Below, one piece after another: positions 37,753 to 38,051 of a DNA stretch of 38,051 nt (position 1 is its first letter; the number at the start of each line of letters is the position of its first letter). The stretch is taken from NCBI GenBank assembly GCA_001796995.1, contig MGOB01000041.1, forward strand, positions 17,588-55,638, in the 5' to 3' direction. Source of the DNA: Chloroflexi bacterium RBG_16_68_14. Its GTDB lineage: Bacteria; Chloroflexota; Dehalococcoidia; DSTF01; RBG-16-68-14. The notes beneath the pieces are model-generated. The model was not told where the DNA came from. It ran no database searches and saw nothing but the letters and a program-made list of their open reading frames with translations. The translations under genes and the position numbers were made by a program.

Positions 37753-38051
37753 ATGCGAGCGAATCTGGTTGCCGTACAGATGCGGGGCACCATCGATGAC
37801 TACGCCAGCGGCGAGGCGTTCCGCCGCCGTATGGCGGGGCTGATGGAGCAGGCGGCGGCCAAGGTCAACTTCGATCTGCCCACCGTCGTCTGCTTTCCGG
37901 AGACGCTGGGGCTCTGGTTGAGCTTCGTCCCTGAGGTCTATCACCAGATCCGGAACTGCAGGACCATTCGGCAGGCGCTCATTCGGGGCATCCCCCGGAA
38001 CCTGCGGCGCTTCCTGGGGGCTTGCTGGCGCTTCCGGACCATAGGCGTCCC
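37753..38051 (+). CDS. Nitrilase-superfamily carbon-nitrogen hydrolase, N-terminal part (runs off window)
   Basis: From the ATG at 37753 (ribosome site AGGAGAAGG) the frame is open to the window end, 99 complete codons. LVAVQMRGTIDDYASGEAF and VNFDLPTVVCFPETLGLWL match the first strand and the catalytic-Glu strand (FPE) of nitrilase/amidase enzymes. The Lys and Cys of the triad would lie beyond the window. It is 130 bp after the permease gene; in that gap only a 14-codon frame at 37682-37726 is seen, which I do not call. Confidence 0.7.
   Translation, partial: MRANLVAVQMRGTIDDYASGEAFRRRMAGLMEQAAAKVNFDLPTVVCFPETLGLWLSFVPEVYHQIRNCRTIRQALIRGIPRNLRRFLGACWRFRTIGV

Noticed and set aside
1..38051. 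CRISPR array or cas genes
   Set aside because: No regularly spaced direct repeats with unique spacers and no Cas-like protein were seen.

Overview
This is a high-GC, gene-dense bacterial window with long operons, many 1-17 nt gene overlaps and clear Shine-Dalgarno sites. The DevR/DevS-like two-component pair, the paired phytoene-desaturase-like flavoproteins, the several ethylbenzene-dehydrogenase-type molybdoenzymes and the integrase style suggest a Chloroflexota bacterium, perhaps Dehalococcoidia/SAR202-like. An actinobacterial source cannot be excluded from sequence alone.

Layout. (1) 1-2758: right end of an integrative element. It has a CHC2-zinc-finger primase-like gene (cut by the window edge), an excisionase, a zinc-finger protein and a tyrosine integrase, followed by tRNA-Arg(CCT) at 2801-2877. 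(2) 2921-5435, minus strand: a lone receiver protein, a DevR/DosR-like response regulator and a DevS-like sensor kinase whose GAF domain keeps the heme His and distal Tyr of mycobacterial DosS. (3) 5583-5948: an IscA/ErpA-type Fe-S carrier, then a 583-bp gene-poor interval with a probable regulated non-coding RNA. (4) 6532-9293: modCBA molybdate importer. (5) 9385-13604: two divergent acyl-CoA dehydrogenases and an HdrD/GlpC-like iron-sulfur protein. (6) 13802-17708, minus strand: CoA-transferase subunits, a nitroreductase-fold protein and an SCP-x-type thiolase. (7) 18024-36177, plus strand: two CrtI/CtmA-like FAD oxidoreductases, each followed by an SCP2 (sterol-carrier-like) protein. These are followed by three type II DMSO-reductase-family catalytic subunits, two NarH/EbdB-like Fe-S subunits, one EbdC-like heme subunit, a NarJ/TorD-like chaperone, a MobB-FmdE-zinc-ribbon fusion and MobA. 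(8) 36177-38051: an NCS1-like permease and the start of a nitrilase-superfamily hydrolase.

How it fits together. Molybdate uptake, cofactor nucleotide attachment, chaperone and Fe-S carrier would supply the molybdoenzymes. Those enzymes, with the FAD/SCP2 pairs, look suited to oxygen-independent oxidation of a hydrophobic substrate (isoprenoid, steroid or hydrocarbon). The product could then enter CoA-based degradation through the CoA-transferase, acyl-CoA dehydrogenases and thiolase. The substrate is inference.

Main regulatory observation. A 14-bp palindrome close to GGGCCRTNYGGCCC recurs about 12 times, only in the intergenic regions I examined: before the receiver gene, iscA, the candidate ncRNA, both acyl-CoA dehydrogenases and the FAD/molybdoenzyme operon. 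It has the length and layout of the mycobacterial DosR box. Several copies lie 42-45 bp upstream of predicted start points, and adjacent copies are often 22-23 bp apart. The DevR-like regulator keeps the DosR DNA-contact residues, so a local DosR-type regulon controlling this metabolism is a strong hypothesis.
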